24,870 nucleotides of DNA, taken from assembly GCA_949739465.1 (NCBI GenBank), contig CATIYQ010000092.1, positions 1-24,870 on the forward strand, read 5' to 3'. Origin of the DNA: an uncultured Peptococcaceae bacterium. GTDB taxonomy: Bacteria > Bacillota > Dehalobacteriia > UBA4068 > JAAVYR01. The position numbers were made by a program, and so were the translations under genes. The notes under the pieces are model-generated. The model searched no databases. It saw only the letters and a list, made by a program, of their open reading frames with translations, and had not been told where the DNA came from. This document shows, in pieces, positions 1 to 7,314 of the stretch. The first letter of the stretch is position 1, and every line of letters begins with the position of its first letter.

Positions 1-1
1 C

Positions 2-1231
2 GGGGCAAAAAATGCAGTGCTGCCTATTATGGCTGCAACGTTGTTGTCAAAAGAGCCTTGTTTATTGGAAAATGTGCCGCTCTTAAATGATGTTTTTGTT
101 ATGATACAGGCGCTGGAGCAATGCGGCGTTAAGTGCAAATGGGAAGGGGATTCCCTTTATATTGACCCGTCTGGCGCTTATGCCGGCGTGTTGCCGGAGA
201 TTCTTACGAAGAAAATGCGGGCGTCTAACTTAATTTTAGGTCCGCTCTTGGCAAGATTCGGTGAGGTAATGCTGCCCTTCCCGGGCGGTTGCAACATCGG
301 TTCTCGTCCTATGGATTATCATCTCAAAGGATTGGAACTGCTAGGTGCTGAAATTGGTGAGAAAAACGGTTTTTTTGAAGCGAAAACGACTCGACTCAAG
401 GGAAGTGAAATATGTCTGGACTTCCCTAGTGTGGGAGCAACGGAAAACGTGTTAATGGCTGCCTCTCTTGCCGAGGGGGAAACGGTGTTGCAAAACGCTG
501 CCAGAGAACCTGAAATTATAGATTTAGCTGATTTTCTGATATCTTTGGGTGCAAAAATTATCGGTGCCGGTACGGACGTGGTGGTTATCCAAGGCGTGCC
601 TGCTTTGGGCGAGAAAAAAGATTTGACTTACCGCATTATGCCGGACCGTATCGAGGCAGGGACTTTTATGATGGCGGCTGCCATTACTGGTGGTGATGTC
701 GTAATAAAGGATGTAGACGCTGAGGATTTGGTAGCTGTTATTGCTAAGCTAAAGGAAGCGGGATTGCGTATTTCTCAATATGATAATAATACGGTGCGAA
801 TCAAGCCCAGCGGCAGGTTAAAGGCGGTAGATGTGCGCACCATGCCTTACCCCGGCTTTGCCACAGATTTGCAACCGCAATTTATGGCGCTGATGACCCT
901 ATCTTTGGGGACTTCAATTATATCGGAAAATATTTTTGAAAACCGTTTCAAGCATGCAGATGAGTTGCGGCGTATGGGCGCCAATGTGAAGATTATTGGC
1001 AGAGCTGCAGTCATCAATGGTGTGGAGCATATCAGCGGTGCCAGTGTGGAAGCACCGGATTTAAGAGCGGGCGCTGCGCTGGTATTGGCAGGGCTTGCTG
1101 CAGAGGGGCAAACCACTGTGGAAAAGATAGCCTATATTGATCGTGGTTATAGCTTTTTAGAAAAGAAATTATCCATATTAGGCGGCGATATTGCTCGGGT
1201 GGCAATTCCTGCCGAAGGGGAAAATGAATAA
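2..1231 (+). CDS. murA: UDP-N-acetylglucosamine 1-carboxyvinyltransferase, 5' end cut off by the window
   Basis: MurA transfers enolpyruvate from PEP to UDP-GlcNAc, the first committed step of peptidoglycan synthesis in the cytoplasm. The frame is open to the window edge and begins inside the conserved GAKNAVLPI motif, whose Lys-Asn pair binds substrate, so the real start lies roughly 15-25 codons upstream; the GTG at 17 is an internal valine. The active-site loop PGGCNIGSRP (about nt 281-310) keeps the Cys that reacts with PEP and is the fosfomycin target. A second EPSP-synthase-like half follows and the protein ends normally after about 410 visible residues. It could be either paralogue where two murA copies exist. 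A strong terminator follows the stop, so murA ends its own transcription unit. Family assignment is secure from sequence; the paralogue is not. Confidence 0.95.
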   Translation, partial: GAKNAVLPIMAATLLSKEPCLLENVPLLNDVFVMIQALEQCGVKCKWEGDSLYIDPSGAYAGVLPEILTKKMRASNLILGPLLARFGEVMLPFPGGCNIGSRPMDYHLKGLELLGAEIGEKNGFFEAKTTRLKGSEICLDFPSVGATENVLMAASLAEGETVLQNAAREPEIIDLADFLISLGAKIIGAGTDVVVIQGVPALGEKKDLTYRIMPDRIEAGTFMMAAAITGGDVVIKDVDAEDLVAVIAKLKEAGLRISQYDNNTVRIKPSGRLKAVDVRTMPYPGFATDLQPQFMALMTLSLGTSIISENIFENRFKHADELRRMGANVKIIGRAAVINGVEHISGASVEAPDLRAGAALVLAGLAAEGQTTVEKIAYIDRGYSFLEKKLSILGGDIARVAIPAEGENE

Positions 1232-1242
1232 ACATAAAAGGG

Positions 1243-1273
1243 AAAAGAGAAGAAGGAAGACTTCTTCTCTTTT
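1243..1273 (+). terminator. Intrinsic terminator after murA
   Basis: A 13-bp perfect stem (1243-1255 with 1261-1273) has a 5-nt loop and ends in a T-rich 3' arm followed by CTTTC. It is purine-rich on one arm and starts 11 bases after the murA stop codon, so it most likely ends murA transcription. Confidence 0.85.
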
Positions 1274-1309
1274 CTTTCTGTCACGGGAAAAATAGGGAAA
1301 CAACAAGAA

Positions 1310-1326
1310 ACAAGGAACGTTCTTGT
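1310..1326. repeat. Imperfect palindrome around GAACGTTC upstream of ftsQ
   Basis: GAACGTTC (1315-1322) is a perfect palindrome. It extends by ACAA/TTGT if the G at 1314 is bulged. It lies about 60 bases upstream of the TATAAT box in front of ftsQ, where an operator could sit. It has no U-run, so it is not a terminator. The half-sites are not spaced like a LexA box. Function unknown. Confidence 0.35.
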
Positions 1327-1379
1327 GGAAAACAGGAAAGAAATGGGAGAAAAAAAGAGATGTATTTTCCTTGCAGTTT

Positions 1380-1388
1380 TGTTATAAT
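1380..1388 (+). promoter_or_regulatory. Extended -10 promoter for ftsQ
   Basis: TATAAT at 1383-1388 is preceded by TG one base upstream, giving an extended -10 element. No good -35 hexamer lies 17 bases upstream, as is typical of extended -10 promoters. It sits between the murA terminator and ftsQ and is the best promoter candidate for ftsQ. Confidence 0.55.
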
Positions 1389-1447
1389 TTTCTTATTAGT
1401 ATTTTACTGAAGCAGCGTATGTTTCAGAAAAGGCGGCTGTTATCGTT

Positions 1448-2221
1448 ATGGGCGAAGTAACCCAAATAAGTTCATATAAGCGCAAGCGGCGGCGGGCAGG
1501 TAATATTCGTTGGGTGATGTGCCTTCTCTTGCTTTTGCTTTGTTTAATGGCGGGCTACTATTTTTCCCAATCTTCCGTGTTCCTGGTGCAGGAAATCACA
1601 GTTGCGGGAAATCACTTGGTGGATAGCGCCCGCATTGCGGACTTAACCGGCATCGAAAAAGGGGTAAATACCTTTAAGCAAAATATGCGGCTGGCAGAGC
1701 AGAAAGTAGCGCTGGAGCCGCTCATAGAGACCGTATCGGTAAAGAGACGACTTCCCGGCAAAGTGATGGTAGAAGTGACGGAGCGGGAAGCGGTGATGAT
1801 TGTTTCCTGGAATGGTTCTTTCTTGCATTTAGACGGTAAGGGCGCTCTTTTAAAACAAGTTCGCTATTTAGAGGGGACAGGCTTACCCATTATCTCTGGT
1901 GTGGATGATATTGAAGGAGACTTGCTATTGGGACGTTTGGTTACCTCAGAGAAAATCAACGGGGCATTAGCAATTATGGCGGAGATGAACGACCGCTCCC
2001 GCTCTGTTGTTCGGGAAGTACAGGTAGCGAATTTGCAAAAAGTGAAGTTCTTTACGCCGGAAGGATTGGAAGTGCGAATAGGTGACTCCAAAGATTTTGC
2101 AGCGAAATTCAGCGTGTTTGATTATATTTATCAAGATCAGCTGGACCATAAAAAAATAGACGGCATCCAGTATGTTGATGTAAGCCTCAAAGAAAAACCT
2201 GTTATCTATTATTACAACTGA
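1448..2221 (+). CDS. ftsQ: Cell division protein FtsQ/DivIB
   Basis: A bitopic membrane protein of the divisome, 257 residues. In known systems FtsQ/DivIB bridges FtsB-FtsL to the septal synthases. The sequence shows a short cytoplasmic N-terminus with a strongly basic patch (about residues 11-16), one membrane segment (about 22-40), then an extracytoplasmic POTRA domain beginning near FLVQEITVAGN and containing the typical RRLPGKVMVEVTEREAV strand region, followed by a C-terminal FtsQ/DivIB beta domain. The start is preceded only by a weak AAGGCGG about 11 bases upstream. ftsZ follows 157 bases later in the same direction. ftsA, which often lies between the two in other bacteria, is absent here. 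Assignment rests on topology, the POTRA pattern and the ftsZ context. Confidence 0.9.
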   Translation: MGEVTQISSYKRKRRRAGNIRWVMCLLLLLLCLMAGYYFSQSSVFLVQEITVAGNHLVDSARIADLTGIEKGVNTFKQNMRLAEQKVALEPLIETVSVKRRLPGKVMVEVTEREAVMIVSWNGSFLHLDGKGALLKQVRYLEGTGLPIISGVDDIEGDLLLGRLVTSEKINGALAIMAEMNDRSRSVVREVQVANLQKVKFFTPEGLEVRIGDSKDFAAKFSVFDYIYQDQLDHKKIDGIQYVDVSLKEKPVIYYYN

Positions 2222-2378
2222 TAGAAGAGAAATTTTCTTATCCTTGCAGGAAAATGATTTTTTTTATGGAACATACTACTTTAGGTATATTTATGCTGAT
2301 ACGCAAAGAAGACAATTGATTTGCTGAAAGATAGAAATCATGAACGAGAGATAGAGAATAAAGGGGTTGAAGGGGAAT

Positions 2379-3515
2379 ATGGTACAATTTGATGAAAATC
2401 CAATGGACCAATATGCAAGAATTAAAGTAATCGGTGTAGGCGGCGGCGGTAATAACGCTGTTAACCGCATGGTAGAAAGCGGTCTTACCGGTGTGGAATT
2501 TGTATCTGTCAATACAGATGTACAAGCATTACATACTTCCAGAGCAGAAAAGGTATTGCAAATCGGCGGCAAGCTGACCAAGGGGTTGGGCGCTGGGGCT
2601 GACCCGGAAGTAGGCTCAAAAGCTGCAGAAGAAAGCCGGGAAGATATTCGTGGCATGTTGGACGGCTCCGATATGGTATTTATCACTGCCGGTATGGGCG
2701 GCGGTACCGGTACGGGGGCTGCTCCCGTTGTGGCGGAAATCGCTCGTGATATGGGGATTCTTACCATTGGCGTTGTCACCAAACCCTTCTCTTTTGAAGG
2801 CAGACACCGCGCCAAGCAAGCAGAACTTGGTATTAGTGAATTAAAGGGCAGAGTGGATACGCTCATTACCATTCCCAATGATAAACTGTTAAAAGTAGCA
2901 GATAAGAAAACTTCTATGCGGGACGCTTTTGTGCTGGCAGACGAAGTTCTGCGCCAAGGGGTGCAGGGCATTTCCGATTTGATTTCTAAGCCTGCTATGA
3001 TTAACTTAGACTTTGCCGATGTGAAGACCATTATGAGCAACTCGGGTAGTGCTATGATGGGCATCGGCGAAGCCAAAGGCGAAAACAAAGCCATTGAAGC
3101 GGCAACACGCGCTGTGTCCAGTGAAATGCTGGAAACCACCATTACCGGGGCGAAGAGAATCCTCTTAAGCGTAACTGCCAGTCCTGATATTGGTCTTTTG
3201 GAAGTTAATGAAGCGGCAAACTTCATTTATGAAGCGGCTGACCCTGACGCAAATGTTATCTTCGGGGCTGACGTGGACGAGTCCTTAGACGATACCATTC
3301 GTGTAACGGTAATTGCCACAGGTTTTGACCAAAGAGCCCAACAGCAGGCGGCGGCAACCCAGACTGTATTTACAGCCAAGCCGACCACTGCACCGATGAA
3401 CGGGGTCGGCAATGCGGCGGCAGCCAACAATGGCAGTGAATATGTACCGAAAATTGACGTAAAACCGTTCTCTTTAGGAGATATTGACGTACCTGCTTTT
3501 ATGAGAAACAAATAA
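2379..3515 (+). CDS. ftsZ: Cell division GTPase FtsZ
   Basis: FtsZ is the tubulin homologue that polymerises into the cytokinetic ring. All diagnostic parts are visible: the glycine-rich nucleotide loop VGGGGNNAVNRM near the N-terminus, the tubulin signature GGGTGTGAAPV near residue 105, and the T7 synergy loop NLDFADVKTIM that completes the neighbour's GTPase site. A variable Ala/Gln/Thr-rich linker (about nt 3330-3440) follows, then a C-terminal peptide ending DIDVPAFMRNK, the usual docking site for partners such as SepF, FtsA or ZapA. I start it at ATG 2379 (MVQFDENP); the in-frame TTG at 2367 abuts the purine-rich AAAGGGG and cannot use it as a ribosome site. It is 378 residues, normal for the family. 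A strong terminator lies 24 bases past the stop. Confidence 0.97.
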   Translation: MVQFDENPMDQYARIKVIGVGGGGNNAVNRMVESGLTGVEFVSVNTDVQALHTSRAEKVLQIGGKLTKGLGAGADPEVGSKAAEESREDIRGMLDGSDMVFITAGMGGGTGTGAAPVVAEIARDMGILTIGVVTKPFSFEGRHRAKQAELGISELKGRVDTLITIPNDKLLKVADKKTSMRDAFVLADEVLRQGVQGISDLISKPAMINLDFADVKTIMSNSGSAMMGIGEAKGENKAIEAATRAVSSEMLETTITGAKRILLSVTASPDIGLLEVNEAANFIYEAADPDANVIFGADVDESLDDTIRVTVIATGFDQRAQQQAAATQTVFTAKPTTAPMNGVGNAAAANNGSEYVPKIDVKPFSLGDIDVPAFMRNK

Positions 3516-3539
3516 AGATTTTCTGAAATATTTGGAAAG

Positions 3540-3569
3540 AAAAAAGGACTGCTAATGCAGTCCTTTTTT
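3540..3569 (+). terminator. Intrinsic terminator after ftsZ
   Basis: Stem AAAAAGGACTGC / GCAGTCCTTTTT (3541-3552 with 3557-3568), 12 bp perfect, with a TAAT loop and a run of six T. The A-run on the left arm would also allow termination from the opposite strand. Confidence 0.93.
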
Positions 3570-3589
3570 GCAGCTTTTGCGGGAGACTA

Positions 3590-3618
3590 TTGGCAGTGGG
3601 AAAAAATAATGTTATGAT
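3590..3618 (+). promoter_or_regulatory. Sigma-A-type promoter for rel-dtd-hydrolase
   Basis: TTGGCA (3590-3595), a 17-base spacer and TATGAT (3613-3618). Transcription would start near 3625, about 30 bases before the rel start codon. It lies just after the ftsZ terminator, which makes rel the head of a new transcription unit. Confidence 0.75.
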
Positions 3619-3655
3619 AAAAGAATAAAAAATAATTTTGCAAGGGAGCGGTTAT

Positions 3656-5851
3656 ATGGAACAGGAATTGGATATTAACAAATTAATAGACAGTGTGAAA
3701 GCCTATAACCCCTCCTGTGACGAAGACTATATTCGCCGCGCCTTTGCTCTTGCGGTGAAGGCCCATGAAGGGCAAAAACGGGATTCTGGCGCGCCTTACA
3801 TTACCCACCCTTTTGCGGTGGCGGAGATTTTAGTCAGTCTGAATATGGATGATAAAGCCATTGCGGCAGGTCTCCTTCACGATGTGGTGGAGGATACGGA
3901 ATATACCCTGGAAGACATTACCAATGAATTTGATAAAGAATTGGCTACGCTGGTAGATGGCGTTACCAAATTAACCAGAATCCAGCACCGTACCAGACAG
4001 GAACGGCAAGTGGAAAACTTAAGAAAGATGATATTTGCCATGTCTCAGGATATTCGCATTATTATCATCAAACTGTCTGACCGTCTGCACAATATGCGTA
4101 CACTGAAATATCATCACTCTGCTCAGCGGCAAAAGGAGATTTCTCAGGAAACCAAAGAAATTTACGCCCCTCTTGCCCACCGTTTGGGGATATTCAAAGT
4201 AAAAACGGAATTAGAAGACTTATCCCTGAAATATTTAGACCCGGAACGGTATCAATACTTAAAAGACCAAATCACCAACAAAAAGCTGGAGAGGGGACAA
4301 TATATCGAAAATATCTGTGTGGAGCTGCGGAGTAAATTAGATGAATTTGGTATCAAAGGGGAAATCTACGGTCGTTATAAAAGCTTTTACAGTATTTATA
4401 ACAAGATGATGAAGCAGCAGAAAGAGTTAAACGAGATTTTCGACCTTAACGCCGTGCGGGTCATTGTAGACGACGTGAAGGATTGTTACGGCGCGTTAGG
4501 CATTATTCATACCCTGTGGAAGCCCATTCCCGGTCGTTTCAAAGATTATATTGCCATGCCCAAACAGAATATGTATCAGTCTATCCACACGACCCTTATT
4601 GGTCCCAAGGGCGAGCCTTTTGAAGTACAAATCCGTACCTGGGATATGCACCGCATTGCCGAATATGGGATTGCCGCCCACTGGAAATATAAAGAAGGCA
4701 AAAGCGCTGATGGCGACTTTGAACAGAAGCTGTCTTGGCTGCGGCAAATGTTAGAATGGCAGCAGGAATTAAAAGACGACCAGGAATTTATGGAGTCCGT
4801 GAAAGTAGATTTATTTACCGACTCGGTATATATTTTTACGCCGAAAGGGGATGTCTATGAATTGCCCCGGGACGCTACGCCTATCGATTTTGCTTATCGG
4901 GTTCATACGCAAGTGGGGCATGAGTGCGTCGGAGCAAAGGTCAATCGTCGTATTGTGCCATTGGATTATCATGTGAAGAACGGCGATATCGTTGAGATTC
5001 TCACTGCCAAGGGCAGCGGTCCCAGCCGGGATTGGTTGAAAATCGTCAAAACCTCTCAGGCAAAAAACCGCATTCGTCAATGGTTTAAGAAAGAACAAAA
5101 GGAAGAAAATGTGGAAATCGGCAGAGACCTTTTGGAAAAGGAATGCCGCAAATATACCCAAGACATCAGCAGCATTTTAAAAGCAGACATGCTTAGTGAG
5201 GCTGCCAGGAAGTTGGGGTATACTGCCACAGACGAGCTTTATGCGGCAATCGGCTTTGGTGATGTTGCGCCAAATTCTGTTATCACCCGAATCAAAGAAG
5301 ATATGCCAAGCCAGACGGAAGAGATTGCTGAAACCATGCCGGAATTAAAACCTTTTTCCGGCAATATGGTTTCCGGTTCTCACGGCATTTTAGTCAAAGA
5401 TATCGACAATGTGATGGTGCGGCTTTCTCACTGTTGCAACCCGTTGCCGGGCGATGATGTGGTAGGCTATATCACCAGAGGTCGGGGGGTATCTATCCAT
5501 AGAAAAGATTGTCTTAATGTAGCCTATTATCAGGAAAACGAACCGGAGCGGCTCATGGAAGTAACTTGGGATGACGCTTGTCATGGGGTTTATCAGGCAG
5601 AACTGGAGGCCACAGCCATTGACCGCCCTCGGCTTACTTTAGACATTATGGCGGTAGTGGCCGACACCAAAACAAATTTAAATGGCGTGAACGTGCGGGT
5701 CAATAAAGACAAAACGGCAACCATTAGCTTAAAGCTGGAAATCAAGAGTTTAGACCATTTGGAATTTATCATGAATAAAATCCGTCGGGTACGGGATGTA
5801 TTGGAAGTTCATCGCTTGACTACGGCAAGAGAACAGGCAGACGACGAATAG
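3656..5851 (+). CDS. rel: Bifunctional (p)ppGpp synthetase/hydrolase Rel
   Basis: Makes and degrades the alarmone (p)ppGpp; in the stringent response it is activated on ribosomes carrying uncharged tRNA. Domain order: HD hydrolase (catalytic HDVVEDT, H75-D76, and the later KLSDRLHNMRTL), nucleotidyltransferase (about residues 230-350, with YQSIHTTLIGPKGEPFEVQIRT), TGS (from VYIFTPKGDVYELP), helical/zinc-finger part with SHCCNPLPGDDVVGYITRGRG, and a C-terminal ACT domain. The RFKD motif (R294-D297) is the form found in bifunctional Rel enzymes rather than the acidic EXDD form of RelA, and with an intact HD site this supports dual activity. I choose ATG 3656, 7 bases after AAGGGAG; the upstream in-frame TTG 3638 has no ribosome site. 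It is 731 residues, full length. dtd follows after 9 bases, as is common in Firmicutes. Confidence 0.97.
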   Translation: MEQELDINKLIDSVKAYNPSCDEDYIRRAFALAVKAHEGQKRDSGAPYITHPFAVAEILVSLNMDDKAIAAGLLHDVVEDTEYTLEDITNEFDKELATLVDGVTKLTRIQHRTRQERQVENLRKMIFAMSQDIRIIIIKLSDRLHNMRTLKYHHSAQRQKEISQETKEIYAPLAHRLGIFKVKTELEDLSLKYLDPERYQYLKDQITNKKLERGQYIENICVELRSKLDEFGIKGEIYGRYKSFYSIYNKMMKQQKELNEIFDLNAVRVIVDDVKDCYGALGIIHTLWKPIPGRFKDYIAMPKQNMYQSIHTTLIGPKGEPFEVQIRTWDMHRIAEYGIAAHWKYKEGKSADGDFEQKLSWLRQMLEWQQELKDDQEFMESVKVDLFTDSVYIFTPKGDVYELPRDATPIDFAYRVHTQVGHECVGAKVNRRIVPLDYHVKNGDIVEILTAKGSGPSRDWLKIVKTSQAKNRIRQWFKKEQKEENVEIGRDLLEKECRKYTQDISSILKADMLSEAARKLGYTATDELYAAIGFGDVAPNSVITRIKEDMPSQTEEIAETMPELKPFSGNMVSGSHGILVKDIDNVMVRLSHCCNPLPGDDVVGYITRGRGVSIHRKDCLNVAYYQENEPERLMEVTWDDACHGVYQAELEATAIDRPRLTLDIMAVVADTKTNLNGVNVRVNKDKTATISLKLEIKSLDHLEFIMNKIRRVRDVLEVHRLTTAREQADDE

Positions 5852-5860
5852 GAGGAATTT

Positions 5861-6310
5861 ATGCGGGCGGTAGTGCAGAGAGTCAGAAAATCCAGCGTTG
5901 CCATAGACGGCGTAACGGTGGGGGAAATCTCTCAAGGTCTTATGGTATTATTGGGTGTGGGGAAAGAAGATACGGAAAAAGACGTGGAATATTTAGCGGA
6001 GAAAATAGCGGGACTGCGCATTTTCACGGATACAGAGGATAAAATGAATTTATCTGTTCAGGATATTCAGGGAGAAATCCTGGTGGTTTCTCAGTTTACC
6101 CTTTATGCGGACTGCCGCAAGGGCAAGCGTCCTGGCTTTAGCGACGCGGCTCTGCCCGACCAAGCCGTTTCCCTTTATGAGCAATTTGTGGCGAGATTAA
6201 AGGAAATGGGGTTTACTGTGGAGACGGGGCAGTTTGGCGCGGATATGTTGGTCTCTATTGACAATGACGGTCCCGTTACTATTCTCTTGGATAGTGAGAA
6301 AACATTTTAA
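5861..6310 (+). CDS. dtd: D-aminoacyl-tRNA deacylase
   Basis: Hydrolyses D-amino acids (and glycine mischarged onto tRNA-Ala) from tRNA, a proofreading step in the cytoplasm. It is 149 residues, the usual size of DTD1. The two signature motifs are present: SQFTL (in VVSQFTLYADCRKGKRP), which supplies catalytic-pocket residues, and the C-terminal GPVT (NDGPVTILLDS), whose Gly-cis-Pro excludes L-amino acids. The start ATG has a strong AGGAGG 5 bases upstream. It lies 9 bases after rel and is almost certainly co-transcribed. Confidence is high. Confidence 0.96.
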   Translation: MRAVVQRVRKSSVAIDGVTVGEISQGLMVLLGVGKEDTEKDVEYLAEKIAGLRIFTDTEDKMNLSVQDIQGEILVVSQFTLYADCRKGKRPGFSDAALPDQAVSLYEQFVARLKEMGFTVETGQFGADMLVSIDNDGPVTILLDSEKTF

Positions 6311-6362
6311 TTGTTGTTATAGAAACAAAGAAAATAAGAAAGAATAGAAGGGACGAAGGTCC

Positions 6363-6983
6363 ATGGAAATCAAAATCATTCCCTGCGGTATCTTAAAAAC
6401 CAATTGTTATGTTTTATCCGATGAAAATAAACAAGGCATGATTATCGACCCCGGTGCAAATAGTGAGGAAATTCTCAGCTATGTGCAAGGGGCGGGCATT
6501 CATGTAAAATATATTATCAATACCCATGGACATTGGGACCATATTGGCGCCAATATTCCGGTGTCAGCGGCAACAGGCGCGGCAATTCTCATTCATGATT
6601 TAGATAAGGAATTCTTGGAAAAAGAAGCCTTAAATTTATCGAAAGCCTTTGGCGTTGTGGGCAGAGGCGGGATACCGGGAGAGCTCCTAACAGATGGGGA
6701 TATGGTAGCGGTAGGGGATATTTCTCTTCAAGTGTTGCATACGCCGGGACATACCCAGGGAAGTATTTCTCTTCTGGGCGAGGGCATGGCTTTTGTAGGC
6801 GATACGTTATTCCGTGGTTCTATTGGGCGGACGGATTTGCCTACCGGAGACATGGCGACCATGACGGATACTCTGATGAAGAAGCTCTTGACGTTGCCTG
6901 ACGAGACAGTTATCTATCCCGGTCATGGGAAGCCTACGACCATTGGCGCCGAAAAAGAAAATAACCCCTATATTCGCCTTTAA
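6363..6983 (+). CDS. Metallo-beta-lactamase-fold hydrolase (glyoxalase II-like)
   Basis: A 206-residue, single-domain zinc hydrolase of the metallo-beta-lactamase superfamily. The metal motif THGHWDH is at residues 54-60 (H55, H57, D59, H60). A further His is in LHTPGHTQGS, the bridging Asp in FVGDTLFRGSIGRTDLP, and the last His in IYPGHGKPT. The GRTDLP and TPGHTxGS segments resemble the YcbL/glyoxalase II-like group, whose members hydrolyse thioesters such as S-lactoylglutathione in vitro. The protein lacks the C-terminal substrate domain of classical GloB, so the natural substrate cannot be told. It lies 52 bases after dtd with no terminator between, the common rel-dtd-hydrolase arrangement in Firmicutes. 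Confidence 0.88.
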   Translation: MEIKIIPCGILKTNCYVLSDENKQGMIIDPGANSEEILSYVQGAGIHVKYIINTHGHWDHIGANIPVSAATGAAILIHDLDKEFLEKEALNLSKAFGVVGRGGIPGELLTDGDMVAVGDISLQVLHTPGHTQGSISLLGEGMAFVGDTLFRGSIGRTDLPTGDMATMTDTLMKKLLTLPDETVIYPGHGKPTTIGAEKENNPYIRL

Positions 6984-6998
6984 AAGAAAGAGATTTGT

Positions 6999-7028
6999 TT
7001 GACAGTAAGCCTACATGCATGGTAAAAT
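6999..7028 (+). promoter_or_regulatory. Promoter of the hisS-aspS T-box transcript
   Basis: TTGACA (6999-7004, a perfect -35), an 18-base spacer and TAAAAT (7023-7028). Transcription would begin near 7035, just before the T-box leader. Confidence 0.75.
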
Positions 7029-7049
7029 ATGAGGCGAATTATCAGTAAA

Positions 7050-7297
7050 TTTATATTGCATTGCGATGAGGAAACCGTTTTTTCTCGCGTCATAGCGTAC
7101 AGGGAAAGCCGCCTGGACTGAGAGCGGCTGGCTATGGAGGAAAAACTGACAGTTCTGAGCTTGGTATTTGCAAAGAATACCCGGGGACATCTCCCGTTAT
7201 CAAAGAGAGTGGGGCTTTTCATAAGAGATAAGCTCAATTAGGGTGGCAACACGGGTGATACTCGTCCCTTACCGGGGATAGAGTATTTTATTTTTTT
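7050..7297 (+). promoter_or_regulatory. T-box riboswitch leader of hisS-aspS, probable Asp (GAC) specifier
   Basis: A tRNA-sensing leader that lets transcription continue when the matching tRNA is uncharged. The T-box sequence AGGGTGGCAACACGGG is at 7240-7255, followed by CGTCCCTT, its usual antiterminator partner, and then a terminator. Stem I is recognisable: CATAGC/GCTATG arms (7094 onward, pairing with GCTATG ending about 7136) enclose AGCCGC/GCGGCT with a CTGGACTGAGA loop, the typical distal tRNA-elbow-binding portion. Below them, T-rich and A-rich arms lead to TGACAGTTCTGAG. The codon there, GAC at 7148-7150 followed by A, fits an Asp specifier. I see no CAC or CAT at that place, so control of both synthetases by tRNA-Asp is inferred. 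The class is secure; the specifier is moderate. Confidence 0.9.
7259..7297 (+). terminator. T-box conditional terminator
   Basis: TACTC / GAGTA (7259-7263 with 7281-7285), then TCCC / GGGA (7265-7268 with 7275-7278), followed by TTTTATTTTTTT (7286-7297). CGTCCCTT is shared with the antiterminator, as in other T-boxes, so uncharged tRNA would stop this hairpin forming. Confidence 0.88.
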
Positions 7298-7314
7298 AAA
7301 TAAGGAGGGCGGAT

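Noticed and set aside
1310..1326. LexA/SOS box at GAACGTTC
   Set aside because: The Firmicutes SOS box needs four bases between GAAC and GTTC; here the halves are adjacent.
2367..2378. TTG 2367 as the ftsZ start
   Set aside because: The only good purine tract abuts it directly, and MVQFDENP at ATG 2379 is the natural N-terminus.
2291..3226. 311-codon minus-strand frame opposite ftsZ
   Set aside because: It lies entirely against the conserved ftsZ coding sequence and is low-complexity in Ser/Pro/Ala; a shadow of codon use.
7050..7300. His-specific T-box
   Set aside because: No CAC or CAT is found at the position that matches the specifier; GAC is the best fit. It is kept as a moderate inference only.
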